Notes under the pieces: model-generated | The model's database searches: none | What the model was told of the DNA's origin: nothing | What the model saw: the letters and a program-made list of their open reading frames with translations, nothing else | Part shown: positions 12,126 to 24,060 of the stretch, in pieces | Layout of the letters: every line of letters starts with the position of its first letter | Numbering within the stretch: the first letter of the stretch is position 1 | Source of the DNA: Acholoe squamosa | Lineage: Eukaryota; Annelida; Polychaeta; Phyllodocida; Polynoidae | Direction: 5' to 3' | DNA length: 64,000 bases | NCBI GenBank assembly: GCA_949317995.1 | Contig: OX439044.1 | Location: 31,010,733 to 31,074,732, forward strand | Translations under genes and position numbers: made by a program

Positions 12126-13701
12126 CAGTGAAACTTGGTTACAACAAACACTTTATTTCAGGCCAAAAAGTTCGTTGTAACCAAAATTCGGACCGGATAG
12201 GGGCGTTCTAACACCACCCAGGACTTCCTTTTGATGCCCCCCTACTAACACACAGAGGAGTTGGGGAATGCATAGGGGCGTTCTTACACCACCCAGGACT
12301 TCCTTTAGATGCCCCCCCTACCAACACACAGAGGAGTAGGGGAATGCATAAGGGCGTTCTTACACCATCCAGGACTTCCTTTAGATGCCCCCCTACCAAC
12401 ACACAGAGGAGTAGGGGAATGCATAAGGGCGTTCTTACACCACCCAGGACTTCCTTCAGATCTTTCCAGCCCCTACCATCATGCAGAGTAGGGGAGCAGA
12501 AGAAAAAATATAGTACAGCATTTTGCAATGCAATGCAAGTAACTCTAAAGGGCACTTAATCTCTACTTTTTGGCCCCATCTGATACTAACCTCATGTTTT
12601 CTTTGAGCATTATCACTGTCAATAGTTAAGCCTATGGAGAATACACCCATTATCGCTCGCATGTTTCATTGGTGAATAACTCCTCTCCTGGCAAGTTAAG
12701 CATTGCACAATATCAGCAGGTGTTGAATAAGGATCCAGATTAACCATAAAAAGGCATGGGACACTGACATTCTCCTCCATTTTGTTATAATCCAGCAGTT
12801 TGGATGGCACGGTGATTCGATCGTCTCGCTGTCCGCCATTTTGGATTTTGATGTTCTGTGCGCATGCGCGACCCCTCCTTGCCAGAAGTAACATTTTTGA
12901 CGGAGAAATGATATATTCTATCGATTTAACTTGAAATTAATGGCTTTTTGAATATAATCCATGCATCTTTGGCAATATCAATCAAATTGAATCAAATATA
13001 CCCTATCTTTTTACTGTTACAGCACCACAAGTCGATCGTCTGGCTGTCCGCCATGTTAGATTTTGGTTCTACCTCCTCATGCCCGACCCAATTTCCATGG
13101 TTATTTGGGTCAATTTGCACGACCACAGCTTTGTGGTGCAAATTAACGACAGGGCGAAATTGTTATTTTTTTTTCTATCTTTTTAATAATACATATCGAT
13201 TCAGATGATATCCTTTTACTATTCTTTGTCATATTTCTATATTAAATCACTGAATAATTGAGACGTGCGCACGGATCAAATTTCGGCAAAATCATCAATT
13301 TTCATCAATTATTTGCACCACTCCAGACCAAAAACGCGGGAATGTTTAGTTTTTTGCACCACCTATGGGATTTAACATAGGGCTAAAAACGTCTTACTTT
13401 TTTCTCACTGTTAACCTACTGTTTGGTAGGCACTGAATGGGTGTCTTTTTTTACCCGACTCTTATAACTCGTCTTTCGAGTCAAAAAACTACTTTCAAAT
13501 ATTTGGATATCAAAATTTACTTTGTTCTAAAGAGGTTTAGGCTAACAGGACTTCGTTATAACATAGAACGTGTAGTAGGTCTATGGTTATAACCAGGTTA
13601 TCATATTATAGAAATGTATAGAAAAGGATTTGTGCAAAGCACATTTGTTTGTTATAACCAAAATTCGTTATATCCAAGTTTTTTGTTACCAAGTTTCACT
13701 G
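12126..13701. mobile_element. Non-autonomous DNA transposon, 1576 bp, CAGTGAAACTTGGT inverted ends
   Basis: The left end CAGTGAAACTTGGTTACAAC and the right end, read inverted, CAGTGAAACTTGGTAACAA match over at least 14 perfect bases, with TA on both outer sides (12124-12125, 13702-13703). Subterminal motifs GTAACCAAAATTCG (left) and ATAACCAAAATTCG (right) recur. The interior holds a 75-bp minisatellite (12200-12500) and a duplicated GTCCGCCAT-containing segment (about 12810 and 13045). No transposase frame is visible. The TA flanks suggest a TA-targeting superfamily; the family is not assigned. Confidence 0.8.
12200..12500. repeat. 75-bp minisatellite, four copies
   Basis: Units begin GGGGCGTTCT or AGGGCGTTCT at 12200, 12275, 12351 and 12426. 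The middle copies are nearly identical (ACCCAGGACTTCC, ACACACAGAGGAGT). The last copy diverges after GACTTCCTTCAGAT. Unit length divisible by three creates repetitive open frames on both strands that are not genes. Confidence 0.92.
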
Positions 13702-14549
13702 TATAATGAGAAGCTCCGTCAGAAATACTAGCTTGGACTGTTGCTATGATGTATCGTCTTGCTGTCCTGGCAGCTCATTGATTCTGGCTTGCCTTTGAAA
13801 GGGCTTCTCGTTACTGTAGGGACATTAGAGTGAGCTGCTCGGTGAGCTGCACCCGATGGGAGGTGGGAAGGACCTTAGTGGGGAAGGGAGTGGTTACAGA
13901 AAGGAGGGAGCAGATCATTGGGTATGGGACCTATTGATGTTGTACGTTGTACAGGTATCATGTATATTTGGCGTAGCTCTAAGGGAGATCGGGGTAAATG
14001 AGGAGATGTGGAGTAGGGGGAGGGACTAAAGATATTGTTACATATACATGTATACAGGGGAATATATCAAGTACTCAGCAGTTTGGCTGGGTGGTCATCA
14101 TTTGTTACATGACTGATAACATGTCAAACCTATAGCAGCATAACTCCTTGGAGCTCATGGAGTACGGTACTGCCTGCTCTCTGGCAGGTAATAAAATCAC
14201 ACTTCTCTTTGAGCCCTCATTTATTGAGACACTACACTAAATGAAGAGATCACCGCCCACTCAGTGAGGTATTTCTCAATCATTCCCCATTTGGTGGATC
14301 AGGGCTATTTATGATGTGGGTTGTGACAAATGTACCAAAGAAAACTGAGCAGTTCATGAATATTGGGAACGTTAAAGCTTTTGATGGGCATCACCTTACC
14401 ACAGGGTACGGCTTGATTCTGAAGGAAGATTGAAGCCCCTTGCACAAACGGTAGTATGCTAGAAAAAAAAGTCCAATCAATCAAGTATGACGTTCTTACC
14501 TCAGGGCCCATGCTTATTTGAAGTGTGACATTGTACATACACAAAAGGG

Positions 14550-14665
14550 GTGACTGACTCACCAGCGCTGCATTGGTGCATCATGTCGACCTTGTTTCCG
14601 TGCATCAACCAAGGCAATTAGGACCAACCAAGGTTGCATTCATAATTATACATTATGCTGACACT
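14550..14665. mobile_element. MITE, TTAA-flanked family, interior fragment
   Basis: GACTCACCAGCGCTGCATT, GTGCATCATGTCGACC and TACATTATGCTGACAC match the family interior. Neither terminus is present. Confidence 0.6.
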
Positions 14666-14744
14666 GGAAACCGAGTTTAGAAATACAAAGATTTCTAGGG
14701 AAAGCTTGCAATAGAAAACAGCTTTTGGCAAATAGGGGCACCAT

Positions 14745-14835
14745 AACACCTGGCGTATATATTATAAGGCGCACCCTGCATATAAGGTGTACCCTGAGTT
14801 GAAAATAAATATGCGGGGTATTATTACAGCGCATA
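14745..14835. mobile_element. Fragment of the GCGTATAAGRCGC family
   Basis: CTGGCGTATATATTATAAGG, GCGCACCCTGCATATAAGG and GCGCATATGAGG resemble the ends and body of the 20500/28291 family. No inverted ends were delimited. Confidence 0.4.
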
Positions 14836-15551
14836 TGAGGAAAAGCGAGCTGCTCCTGAACGAGCAACTCAGAAAAGAATCTATAATGAAAATGGGGTAA
14901 AGGAGAGTAGCCTCCGCACCTACCACCTTTAAACCCCAACCATGATTACTTGATGCAAATCAACCCTTCGTCATTTTTAAACCTTGCTGACTCCCGTCAT
15001 ATTCCTCCTTGTAAGTTCTTGGGGGGCAAGAAGGAAAGAAGTGAAGCTAAAAGGCAACCCAGTTGTGATTGATTGAACTGTCGGTTTCTGATCCCAAGTC
15101 ATGGATGGTGAGGCTCCCCTGGTAGGGGTCTCAAATACCCACACCAACAAGCAACCAGCAGAAATCACTTTTTACCTGGGTACTGTTGTGAAGGATCCAG
15201 TCATTCTCCAAGCAAATGGTTAGGAGAATTTCAAATTTGTAGATATTTGTAGTGAAGACATGAAGTTGTGGATAAAAAGGTTTTGAGAAACCTAAAAAAA
15301 ATGTCAAGATCCCTGTCTGCGTAGAGTCCAGATCATAAGTGTGAATACTATGGGAATGTCAGAAAAAGAAGTAGAAAGTAATACATGGTTGAGAATCACA
15401 TGGGTTTGTGAGAGGCCAAATGAACAGTCTTGCATTCTCTCTGTCAAATGTGTCAAAAAAGGAAGTGTCCTTTTACCTTAATGTATTGTACATTATCAAA
15501 GCACATCAGTACATACAATGTCGCACAGATTCCTTTGTATTCAAAACTATT

Positions 15552-15566
15552 TCACTGAACTTACAG
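15552..15566. repeat. Target-site duplication, left copy (pair at 15753-15767)
   Basis: TCACTGAACTTACAG is identical at 15552-15566 and 15753-15767, immediately outside the SINE-like element. Confidence 0.85.
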
Positions 15567-15752
15567 GGGCTTCCCTAGCTCACTTAAAAGGGTCTATATC
15601 TCATCTTTCCTATCCCCTCGGATGGTTGTGGTGCACATATGCGTGGGCACCGACACATTCCCCAGTGAAATTGTGTAATTTAGTTCTCGCCATGAATATG
15701 ACCTTAGCTGTCGAAATGGCGTTAAACATCTATTACTCACTCACTCACTCAC
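15567..15752 (+). mobile_element. SINE-like retroposon, full length, (ACTC)n tail
   Basis: The element starts GGGCTTCCCTAGCTCACTT and ends with ATGGCGTTAAACATCTATT followed by (ACTC)n. It is flanked by a perfect 15-bp duplication TCACTGAACTTACAG at 15552-15566 and 15753-15767, the hallmark of target-primed retroposition, though the first few bases could belong to the tail. The head, about 105 bp to roughly 15672, is shared with the copies at 20165 and 41302. The 3' module with GCCATGAATATGACC is shared instead with the fragment at 326-404. I see no convincing RNA polymerase III A/B boxes. Confidence 0.88.
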
Positions 15753-15949
15753 TCACTGAACTTACAGAATATGCCTTGGTCTATCAAATAAATCCCGACT
15801 TTGGTAATCTGATATTAGCCAAACCAGAGCAAGGTTTCCATGCACACTTAACAACTAGGCCCCGGACCAGAAGGCAGTATCTACTCCTTCTATCAGTGGC
15901 TACTGAGAATATGCTGATCAACTGCTCCATATTTCATTAGACCCTGCTG

Positions 15950-17110
15950 TAATGCTCCCAAAACAACTGACTCTACACTGCCTTTTCAGTCTAGACTCAG
16001 TAGTGCACTGACTCTCAACTGAAAGTGCACTGCTTTTTCACTCTAGAATCAGTAGTCTATTGACCCTCAACTGAATGTTAACAGATCCCAAAAATGGCAC
16101 ACTCTGTGCAGCAGCATCGATGCAGTAGTCTACTGACCATCTACTGGTATCACTCTGTCCATTCATGGCTTATTTACTGGGCTTCTGACCTGATGCTTCT
16201 GAGACAGTCAATAGTGTGAATGTCAGTATGGTTGAAAACAGCCATCAAGGTTTCGCATATTATCATGTTATTGAGTTTCAATAATGGATACACATGGATG
16301 TTGTGGTGCGTGAAAGTTAGAGAATTACTAATTGACTTTATATAGGGCATAAATTTTACTGTACTCAATCATCAGGTATTCATTCGATCATGACATTTTT
16401 TTACATCTTTCATTGATAATTGATAATTTCAAATCTGCTGACTACTCACCATAACATCAGTAAAGTGCACAACATTCTACTCTTGTCTACTCTTACTCTT
16501 TTGCTATGGTAGAAGTTACCCAATACTACTGATTCAATACTGCCCTAGCCCCCTCCTATATGAGTTGCATGTACTGCTAGGAAGTAATGACAGTTCCAAA
16601 TAGCTGATGGGGAGATGGCTCAGGGGGCTAATGCGTTGGAACAGTAATCAGGAGATCACAATTTCAAATCCAGCAAGGGCCACCTAAAACAGCATTGGTA
16701 GTGCCAGTAGTAAAGCAGTAGCTGCTTCTTTTATGCTTCCACCTGCCCCCAGCAGTAGTTGTCAGTATGATCTACTGCTTACCTACTGCTATAGCAGCAG
16801 TCATGCAGTACTGCTGATTAGACACTGCCCCAACCCTATATATGGTCATGCAGCATTGAAAAAGTAGATACTGTTCAAATGCTGCCATCTAATTTACATA
16901 ATTGGGACAACTGATTCAATACTGCATGCAGTCTGCTAATACAACTGTTCTACTACTGTACCACTGCTGCAAGTTCAGTGGATCTGAGCAGTACAATGTC
17001 AGTAGATGCTGATACAATACTGTTTCTGATGCTGCTTCCACAGTGAAACACTACTGACACACCACACTGTTTTCCAGCTGCTTTAGTACTGCTTCTCTAC
17101 TGCATTTTGG
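15950..17110. repeat. Cryptically simple TACTG/CAGTA-rich region
   Basis: TACTG, CAGTA and ACTGCT words recur at irregular spacing for over 1 kb (for example CAGTAGTCTACTGACC, GCAGTACTGCTG), without a fixed unit. A decayed tRNA-like segment lies within it at 16609. Confidence 0.6.
16609..16683 (+). mobile_element. tRNA-derived SINE head or degraded tRNA-like sequence
   Basis: The segment opens GGGGAGATGGCTCAGGGGGC (an A-box-like TGGCTCAGGGGGC) and about 35 bases later has ATTTCAAATCC, a decayed B box (consensus GGTTCRANNCC). The total length is that of a tRNA. The 3' side does not pair with GGGGAGA, so a functional tRNA is unlikely. It lies in a TACTG/CAGTA-rich region. Confidence 0.55.
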
Positions 17111-17460
17111 TCCAGGGATGCTTATACAGCGGTTCTACTGCATTGCCAGCATGGAATTCCACTCAAGCTATATTTTTGTGGGTTTTTTTTCGCTTCGCCT
17201 GATGACACTAAGGACGCAACATCCTTTGTAGATGCATTGTTTTAAACCCAAAGCCCCTATCGTAATACCGGTAGGCTACTACAATACAATGGTTGCTGAT
17301 CATACACCATATATGCTCGTATAGGGAGATATCATATAGGGAGATATCATGCTGAACGGCAAGACATTGGTAACGATGCTGTTTGAGAAAGAGAGTGGCT
17401 CAGAACGTGATAGAGGAATGTATCAGTGCAAAGAAATGATACAGTTTTAAACAAAGGTTT

Positions 17461-17552
17461 TCAGTACACCCTCACACACGTTGTCAGTACACACCTCACA
17501 AACGTTGTCAGTACACACCTCACAAACGTTGGCAGTGCACACCCCACATAGG
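17461..17552. repeat. 24-bp tandem repeat, about four copies
   Basis: TCAGTACACACCTCACAAAC followed by GTTG repeats, with a decayed last unit (GCAGTGCACACCCCACATAG). Confidence 0.85.
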
Positions 17553-17652
17553 TTCTATATGCACACCCTAGGTATAAGGTTCTCAGAGAACACAGATTCC
17601 GAGTGCACACATCACCTCACAAAAGTTTTATCAATCTCAGTGCATATTTATT

Positions 17653-18435
17653 CAGGGATGAAAGTCGACGATGACAAAAAACCTTGAAAAAGGAAACAAC
17701 TTTAAATGCACTGTATATGCCCTCCAGTCCCATCCATAAGTGTGTTACAGGGTTTGTGTGGTTGGGGGGGGGGAGGAGGCAGTAGGTGTTGTATAAGGGT
17801 GTAGTTTGTCCTCAAATAACAGGAAAAGCTGTTTTTCAAGATGTTGTTCGGATACTATACCCAAAATGTGCACATTATGGCCCTTTTGCAGAGTATGTCC
17901 TAGGATCCCTTCAGAATGTTACTGTATAGCTGTTTTCCAAGGTCTTGTTCGGATAGCATACCCAAAATATGCACCACCTGATCTACTAGTAGTGGTGCCT
18001 TTGTGCAACACGACCTATGGACCAATTACAATGTTAGGTATAGAGATAGGTCAAAGGGTGCAGGGAATATATGACCAATATAGTTATATGATGAAATCAT
18101 AACGCGCAGAAAAGGGGTATACTATCCGACACTCTTCTAGCATAGGAACTATAGCTTGCTGCTAAGACTACACTGAAGAGTGGAACAAACACCAATAAAG
18201 AGGGGAAAGTTTTCAAGGAAAAACTTGAGAATCCTTGAAAACCTTGAACTAAAAACTGGCATGCTGCCACTGTATGCAGTGTTGTGGGACCTGACTGTGT
18301 GCATGTATGCAACCTCTGGAGGTAAATTGTGACTCCTTTATCCTGTTTTCAGAGGATTTTCAAGAAAACTTATTTTTCTTAAGTGAGTGAAAAAAACCTT
18401 GAAATCAAGGAAAACCTTGAACTCTTTCATCCCTG
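17653..18435. mobile_element. Non-autonomous hAT-like transposon, 783 bp
   Basis: The ends are CAGGGATGAAAG and CTTTCATCCCTG, perfectly inverted, with direct repeats ATTTATT at 17646-17652 and 18436-18442. CAGGG(A/G)TG termini with 5-8 bp duplications are typical of hAT elements. AACCTTGAA motifs repeat near both ends. The interior carries a 101-bp tandem duplication (17827-17975). No transposase is seen. Confidence 0.82.
17827..17975. repeat. 101-bp tandem duplication inside the hAT-like element
   Basis: AGCTGTTTTTCAAGATGTTG at 17827 is matched by AGCTGTTTTCCAAGGTCTTG at 17928, each followed by TTCGGATA and CATACCCAAAATRTGCAC-like sequence. Confidence 0.75.
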
Positions 18436-20164
18436 ATTTATTTAAAGATTCTTAGTGCACAGCTAACAAAGTATGAATATGTAAATTGTCAGCTTACATC
18501 GACCAATTACAGCCTGTGTTATAATTGTTTTGTTTTTCTTGCAGTATATATACAGAAGTACATCCTAATTCCTATGCTTGCAGAAAACTCTAGGAACTAT
18601 CACTGCGCCCTACGACGTGTGTCATGTGCATGTACGTGCCCATCACGTGGTCACACCTAGCTGGTTATCGGTGGCCTTATCTCTACATACCAAGGCTTCA
18701 GGACCACCAGCCGGTTACAAGCGGTGACGAAGCTGTCATTCTCTCTGCTGTAGCCAGGGGACAGATTCTCCATGCTTCAATGAGTTGATAGTTATATTTA
18801 GAAGACACCAGTGAGTTGTGGTTACAGTTGCCAAGGTAACGTGACGGGGTAATGGCTGCCCTCACGACAAAAGAAATAGGCTACAGAAAGAGAGAGGCTT
18901 GTAATTATCAGTAGTTGTAGTACAGTACTGTAGGGTGTCAGTCCTCGTACGTTATAGCACATTTAGTGTAAGATAAAAGTAAGAATTTCAAAATAGCATG
19001 AACGACATATCTGCAACACTGAATCCCCTCCACATATTCATATGTGGGCTCGTGGGATAACCAGATCCATTTCTCGTGAACCTCCGTCTATTGAGTTGTG
19101 GCTTATGGACCAATGCTTCAGGGGGTGTAATGCGGCGTATCGAGGAAGTCAGATATGCAGGGTTTTCAATATATTCCGAGTTAGCAGGTCGCCCCATGGG
19201 CGCCGCCATTACTGGAGCTTGTTACCAGCGAGTTCTACTGATAAGACCTATCAGATGGGTACCAGTCGGCCCCCGAGAGGACCGCAGTGAATTGTTGGGG
19301 TTATCTCATTGGCTAATAAATAATCCTGCTAAGTCCGTATAGACCATGGTATGAAATGGTAAACTTTTCATCCCCAAAGTTCGGCTTACAACTTATTCCA
19401 AAGCTGGGGATGTGGCTTGTAAGCAAGTGCACAATATAGACAGAGGTCTACGATAATATAAATATGTCCAATCTCTCAGTTTCTTGACTCGTGGGTTCAG
19501 ACTGCCTCACACGAGGCCTTATATTGATGATGTCACAGTGGAGAGCAGGGCCGTGGAGAATGACATTCTGTTTACCTACACCTTTCCAAGGCTTGGTGAA
19601 AATGTGACTTCCCATACATTTCAATAGTAAGGCTCATTCCTAACATGAAATAAATACACTAGGTTCTATAGTTAATGCTAACTACATGAACATACGGTTA
19701 GTAGTCACCAAGATAGGCGTTGTGCATTCCACCTGTTTATGTGACCTTTAACCTATGTAAAATAGAACGATACACAATAGTCTTAAAGTCTAAACACACC
19801 ATTTGAGAAAACCTTATTCTATACCACCCAATTCTAGACGGGAAGCAGCACTTGAGATCAAGAGACAGAGACACCATAAACTTAAGAAAAATGAAATAGG
19901 GGTGTATAATTAAAACCATGAAGACCGGTACTTATATAAATCGGGTTTACATACGCCACTGAAAGACCTAAACTATTGATCGATATTCAATACCATATCC
20001 CACATGAGGTATGATCAATCATTGATTTCACTTCCTGATGTCAGAAAATCAAAATAATTATTCCCCCCAAAATATACCACGGGGGTCAGCAGAGAAATAC
20101 ATTTCTCGGCAGTAGGTATCTATTTTGTAACTTGAAGTACGTACTTAGATTAGTTCTTATATTA

Positions 20165-20342
20165 TGATTGATTGATTTGTGTTTTACAGCACTTTAGCGG
20201 CACTAAGTGGCTATCCCGTGCTTCACAGGTTGATAATTTAACAGAGGAATGTGTCAGTGCCCGCGCATATGTGCACCACACACATCCTGAGGGGATAGGA
20301 AAGAGGAGAAATAGACCCTTTTAAGTGGGCTAGGGAGGCCCG
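20165..20342 (-). mobile_element. SINE-like retroposon, full length, (ATCA)n tail
   Basis: On the minus strand this element begins with the same head as 15567-15752 (GGCCTCCCTAGCCCACTT) but ends with a different 3' module, AGTGCCGCTAAAGTGCTGT, then an ATCA microsatellite. It is flanked by a perfect 13-bp duplication AGTTCTTATATTA at 20152-20164 and 20343-20355. It is nearly identical to the copy at 41302-41484. Confidence 0.88.
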
Positions 20343-20499
20343 AGTTCTTATATTAGAAAGCCTCCACCTTGTGTAAAGAATTACCTGTTAGTAAGGACAT
20401 GGGCTCCATCCTGTAAGTTAGAACCAAAGCATTGTTAGTAAAAAGTGCATCACATGGACCTGGTCTACCTCAAAAGAGTGGACTTTAAGCCTTAATGAT

Positions 20500-20795
20500 C
20501 TACTGTTATCTCCCGCATATAAGGCGCGTCTTATACGGGGGTTTTAGTTCTCATTGGATCCTCAAGGGGGACACCAAGACCATTCTTTTGATATCTTACA
20601 TGCCCCCTTGGTCATAATATGACATAAGGGGGCCCAGGAGGGCCTAAGGTGGCCCAAGCTACACATAGGTTTTTGAATTTTGAAAATTCATTCAATAGAA
20701 CCAAAGTTATGAATTTTTCATTGTTTTGAGAATTTTCCAAAAGTCTAGGTGCGCCTTATATGCAGGCTGTGCCTTATACGCGGGAGATTACGGTA
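20500..20795. mobile_element. DNA-element relic with CCGTAATCTCCCGC ends
   Basis: The left end CTACTGTTATCTCCCGCATA and right end, inverted, CTACCGTAATCTCCCGCGTA are imperfect inverted repeats. Each is followed by TAAGGC and similar GCGYCTTATA units. TA flanks fit a TA target. The same ends occur at 28291-28527. Confidence 0.72.
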
Positions 20796-23700
20796 GATAT
20801 TTTCCCAGTGTAAACTATATATATACAAGCTCTATAGAAGAATCAAACAAAAATCGCCTAGTATCGGGTGGGGCTAGCGGTTTAACAGCTGTGTTGTCTC
20901 TATTTTCATTACTATTCAAACATAGATGTAAAACGCCATATATGCGAGTTCAACGTTCTATTGCCTTGTCTTTGTTTTTAAGAGTTAAATTTCACAGTTT
21001 TAAAGAAAATACAAGAAACAAATACATTCAGTGATTGGTTAATTCTCTATATACGTGTAACAAAAAGGGAAGCATTCGCGATTTTCGTACCATATATGTA
21101 TGTTAGAATCAGTCACTCTAGAACACAAAAAATTGAGATGTAGAGACAATACAGGCAGCATAATCTACAGCCAATTACAATAGGACTACTAAAGGGGGTC
21201 ATTCTGGAGAATATCTACACCTTTTGATGGCATACCTCTAATAATTCATGAATGGAGACTTTTCTCATAAATGAGCTGGGGAAAACTCAATTCTGAAGTA
21301 AAGCACAAAGAGGAGTATGGCTTATAACAAACGAGCATCGCCCCACCATCTACTGGTAATTGCTCCCCTAAAGGGTGTCCATAAATCCTCTGGCTCTTTA
21401 TTTCGCCCAAGCTGACTCAGAATTGTTTTGTTATCTTGGCAATGGCAAACACAGCAAAACCTTATGAAAAACTGGCCTGTCTCCTTCTCCCCCAGGCTCA
21501 AAGAGTTAGGAAGAAATGTCAGCAAAAGGTTTGATATAAAAACATATTGTGTGATAATTACAAAGGAAGGTTCGCCTGGGATGTCTGGGGTGGGTTACAC
21601 TATGGGACAGTCATGGCATTGTCGTGAGTAAAATAGAATATAGAAATAGCGATAGCAAAAAAAAAAGCACAGGTGAGAAACTATGGAGCAGCAGTCCGAC
21701 TACGTTGCGAACACCTTTTGTCCATAAGTCGTATTGCCAACCACACCGTTGGAATGGTACAAGGCCAACAAATATGTGTTTCATGAAACCTGAACTATCC
21801 CTAGAAAACTGGTTCGTATCTTATATTGAGGTAAAACATTAATTCAGAGTTTACCCCAACAGGTCCACAAAAAAATCACCTTAACATTAAAAACATCAGA
21901 GCTAAAGGACACAACATAAAATAGATGACCTAAAGGTAGAAGGGCAAATTATTTTTTTTTGGGGCAGTGGTCCCTATGCTGAAACAGATATCTTTATGGG
22001 GCCCAATTGCATGTAGCTGGATATACAGCCCTGTTAGTGATGGCTTTCATAGCCTGCTTAAATCACCTGGGCTGTGGGTGGCACACTGGACCCCTGAGTG
22101 TCATGATTCATGGCAGCCATTGGCAGTAGTCAAACGCCATATAAATGTGTAACAAGGTAGGTATAGGCATCACCATAGCGCTGCACAGCTACTGTGGACG
22201 AATATATGACGACATAATATTTGTTCACGCCCTGGACTGCCTTTTATGTCCTCCCAGTGGCGGTTAAGTGGTGGGAATGGATGTATTTATTGAACAGTAT
22301 CGACGTCCAATGGTTCCGGTTGTAGACCACAACAGCCTGTTGTATCCAGCAGTGTTGAAACGCCAATAAGTTCATGCAGGTAAAAAGGGACAAAAAGATT
22401 GATTGGTATATGCTGTGTAGAGTGGAGTAGATGATGCATTATTCATAGAGAAATATGCCGTTAGTTGAATTTGTGTCTGTGCCCCTTTTTCAGGTGTAAA
22501 ATTCTGACCTGTAAAGACATGCACGTAGCATGATAGGTATATACGAAGCTACCTTTTTATCATGTATAATCATAAGTATTGACCAAATTCCTTTAAAACA
22601 AGTGATATTATGTAAGCATGACATACACTTAACCACAAAAGCATGTTGTATATATTTTGTAGATCGACTTAGGTTTCAGAAAAGAATGTCATGGTAGCGA
22701 TAAAGGGAAATGATAACGATGATCTCCTGTAAAAAAAAACACAAAAAAAAACAACAACTCATGGTGTACACTTGTGCCTATATCAAACTGATGTTCACCT
22801 GCCACACCCCTGTAATCCTCAAATGTCCATGAGCAGCTCATATTGCCAATGGATAAAGTAGGTTCGGTGTAAAGTTTATAAATATTAACCCACATGCGTG
22901 TTCATAGAATTTAACCTGGGGCATGCCTAGTACCTACACTTTCATCTTTTACTGCCAATCAGAGACACTATCGCCTTATCTGTCAGACTCTCTGGCACCT
23001 GTCCCCCTACCTGTCAGGTTAGCTGTCTGTCTATCAGCATGTGTGTTTTCTGTCAGCTTATCTTAATCTGTATCTTTTCTAGAGCTCTTCTACCCACTTC
23101 TGCTTGGCTCTGGTTCCATGGAGGAATGTGGCTTTTAGAAGATATAGGATACAACCAAGCCAATCTTTTTTTCACAAAATGGGTTTTAAGCTTAAGCAAG
23201 CACGAAGTTGACAATCATTCTTTATTTTTCTTTTTTCATTTCATTTTACTACGCAAGGCTATAGCATTGTAATCACTTATATATCAGAATTATCCTTTGT
23301 TAAGCATATGATGTAATACAAGCACACAAAGGTGTTGGAAAATGTATTCTTTGGATACGTCCAGTCAGTAGCCACAGGAGCTTGTTGTTCAGCCTGCAGG
23401 GGCAGCCAATATACCTAGAGGAGGGATGTACCGCCCAGCTCACATACATGGCAGCCTGGTCTGTGCTAATATGGTGAGACGAACTGGAGGACCAGAGAAC
23501 ACAGACCCTGCAAGGCCCTTATTCACCCAAAGACCAATGTTAAAGACTATACTTTCTCCACATCCAAGGCGGACGGCCTTCACCTACATTGTTCTGGTAC
23601 GAGTATTACTGGTAAAACCATATGTACCCGGACGATTAGGTAATGAAAGATGATGCACTTGGACACAACTAGCACTATATCTGTTCCACGGATATAATAT

Positions 23701-23904
23701 CTTCAATCTTTTTAGGAGTAGAAAAGTTATTTAATATAGCCGGTTACCTGGGGTCTTGCCCCCTGCTCTGTCCTGTCCCTGGGCATCCTCTGGTTCGGTC
23801 ACGCCCTCTACTGGGCGGCATGTTGGGGCACACCCTACGTGAGAGGGGCACAGGATGCCATGAAGGACTGATATCTAGTTGGTATACTTCAGTGGCTAAA
23901 AATG

Positions 23905-24060
23905 CCCTAAGGTTAGCACGATGCATAGATCTAAATTCACATCCTTTCAAACAATCAAACAGTCACCATGATGCATTGGCTTGCAAGTACTGCAACAGTG
24001 GTCGATGTCATGACGTCTGATGGGCCTAATGCATTAAAGCGCTGTGGGCGTTAATAGTGT
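23905..24060. mobile_element. Possible MITE fragment of the same family
   Basis: CACGATGCATAG, CACCATGATGCATTGG and TAATGCATTAAAGCGCTG resemble family interior motifs, but the order is disturbed. Confidence 0.3.

Noticed and set aside
12208..12559. Repetitive open frames on both strands
   Set aside because: The 75-bp unit is a multiple of three, so open frames persist by construction inside a DNA transposon.
15518..15940. Plus-strand open frame of 140 codons
   Set aside because: Most of it is the SINE-like element and its ACTC tail; there is no protein motif.
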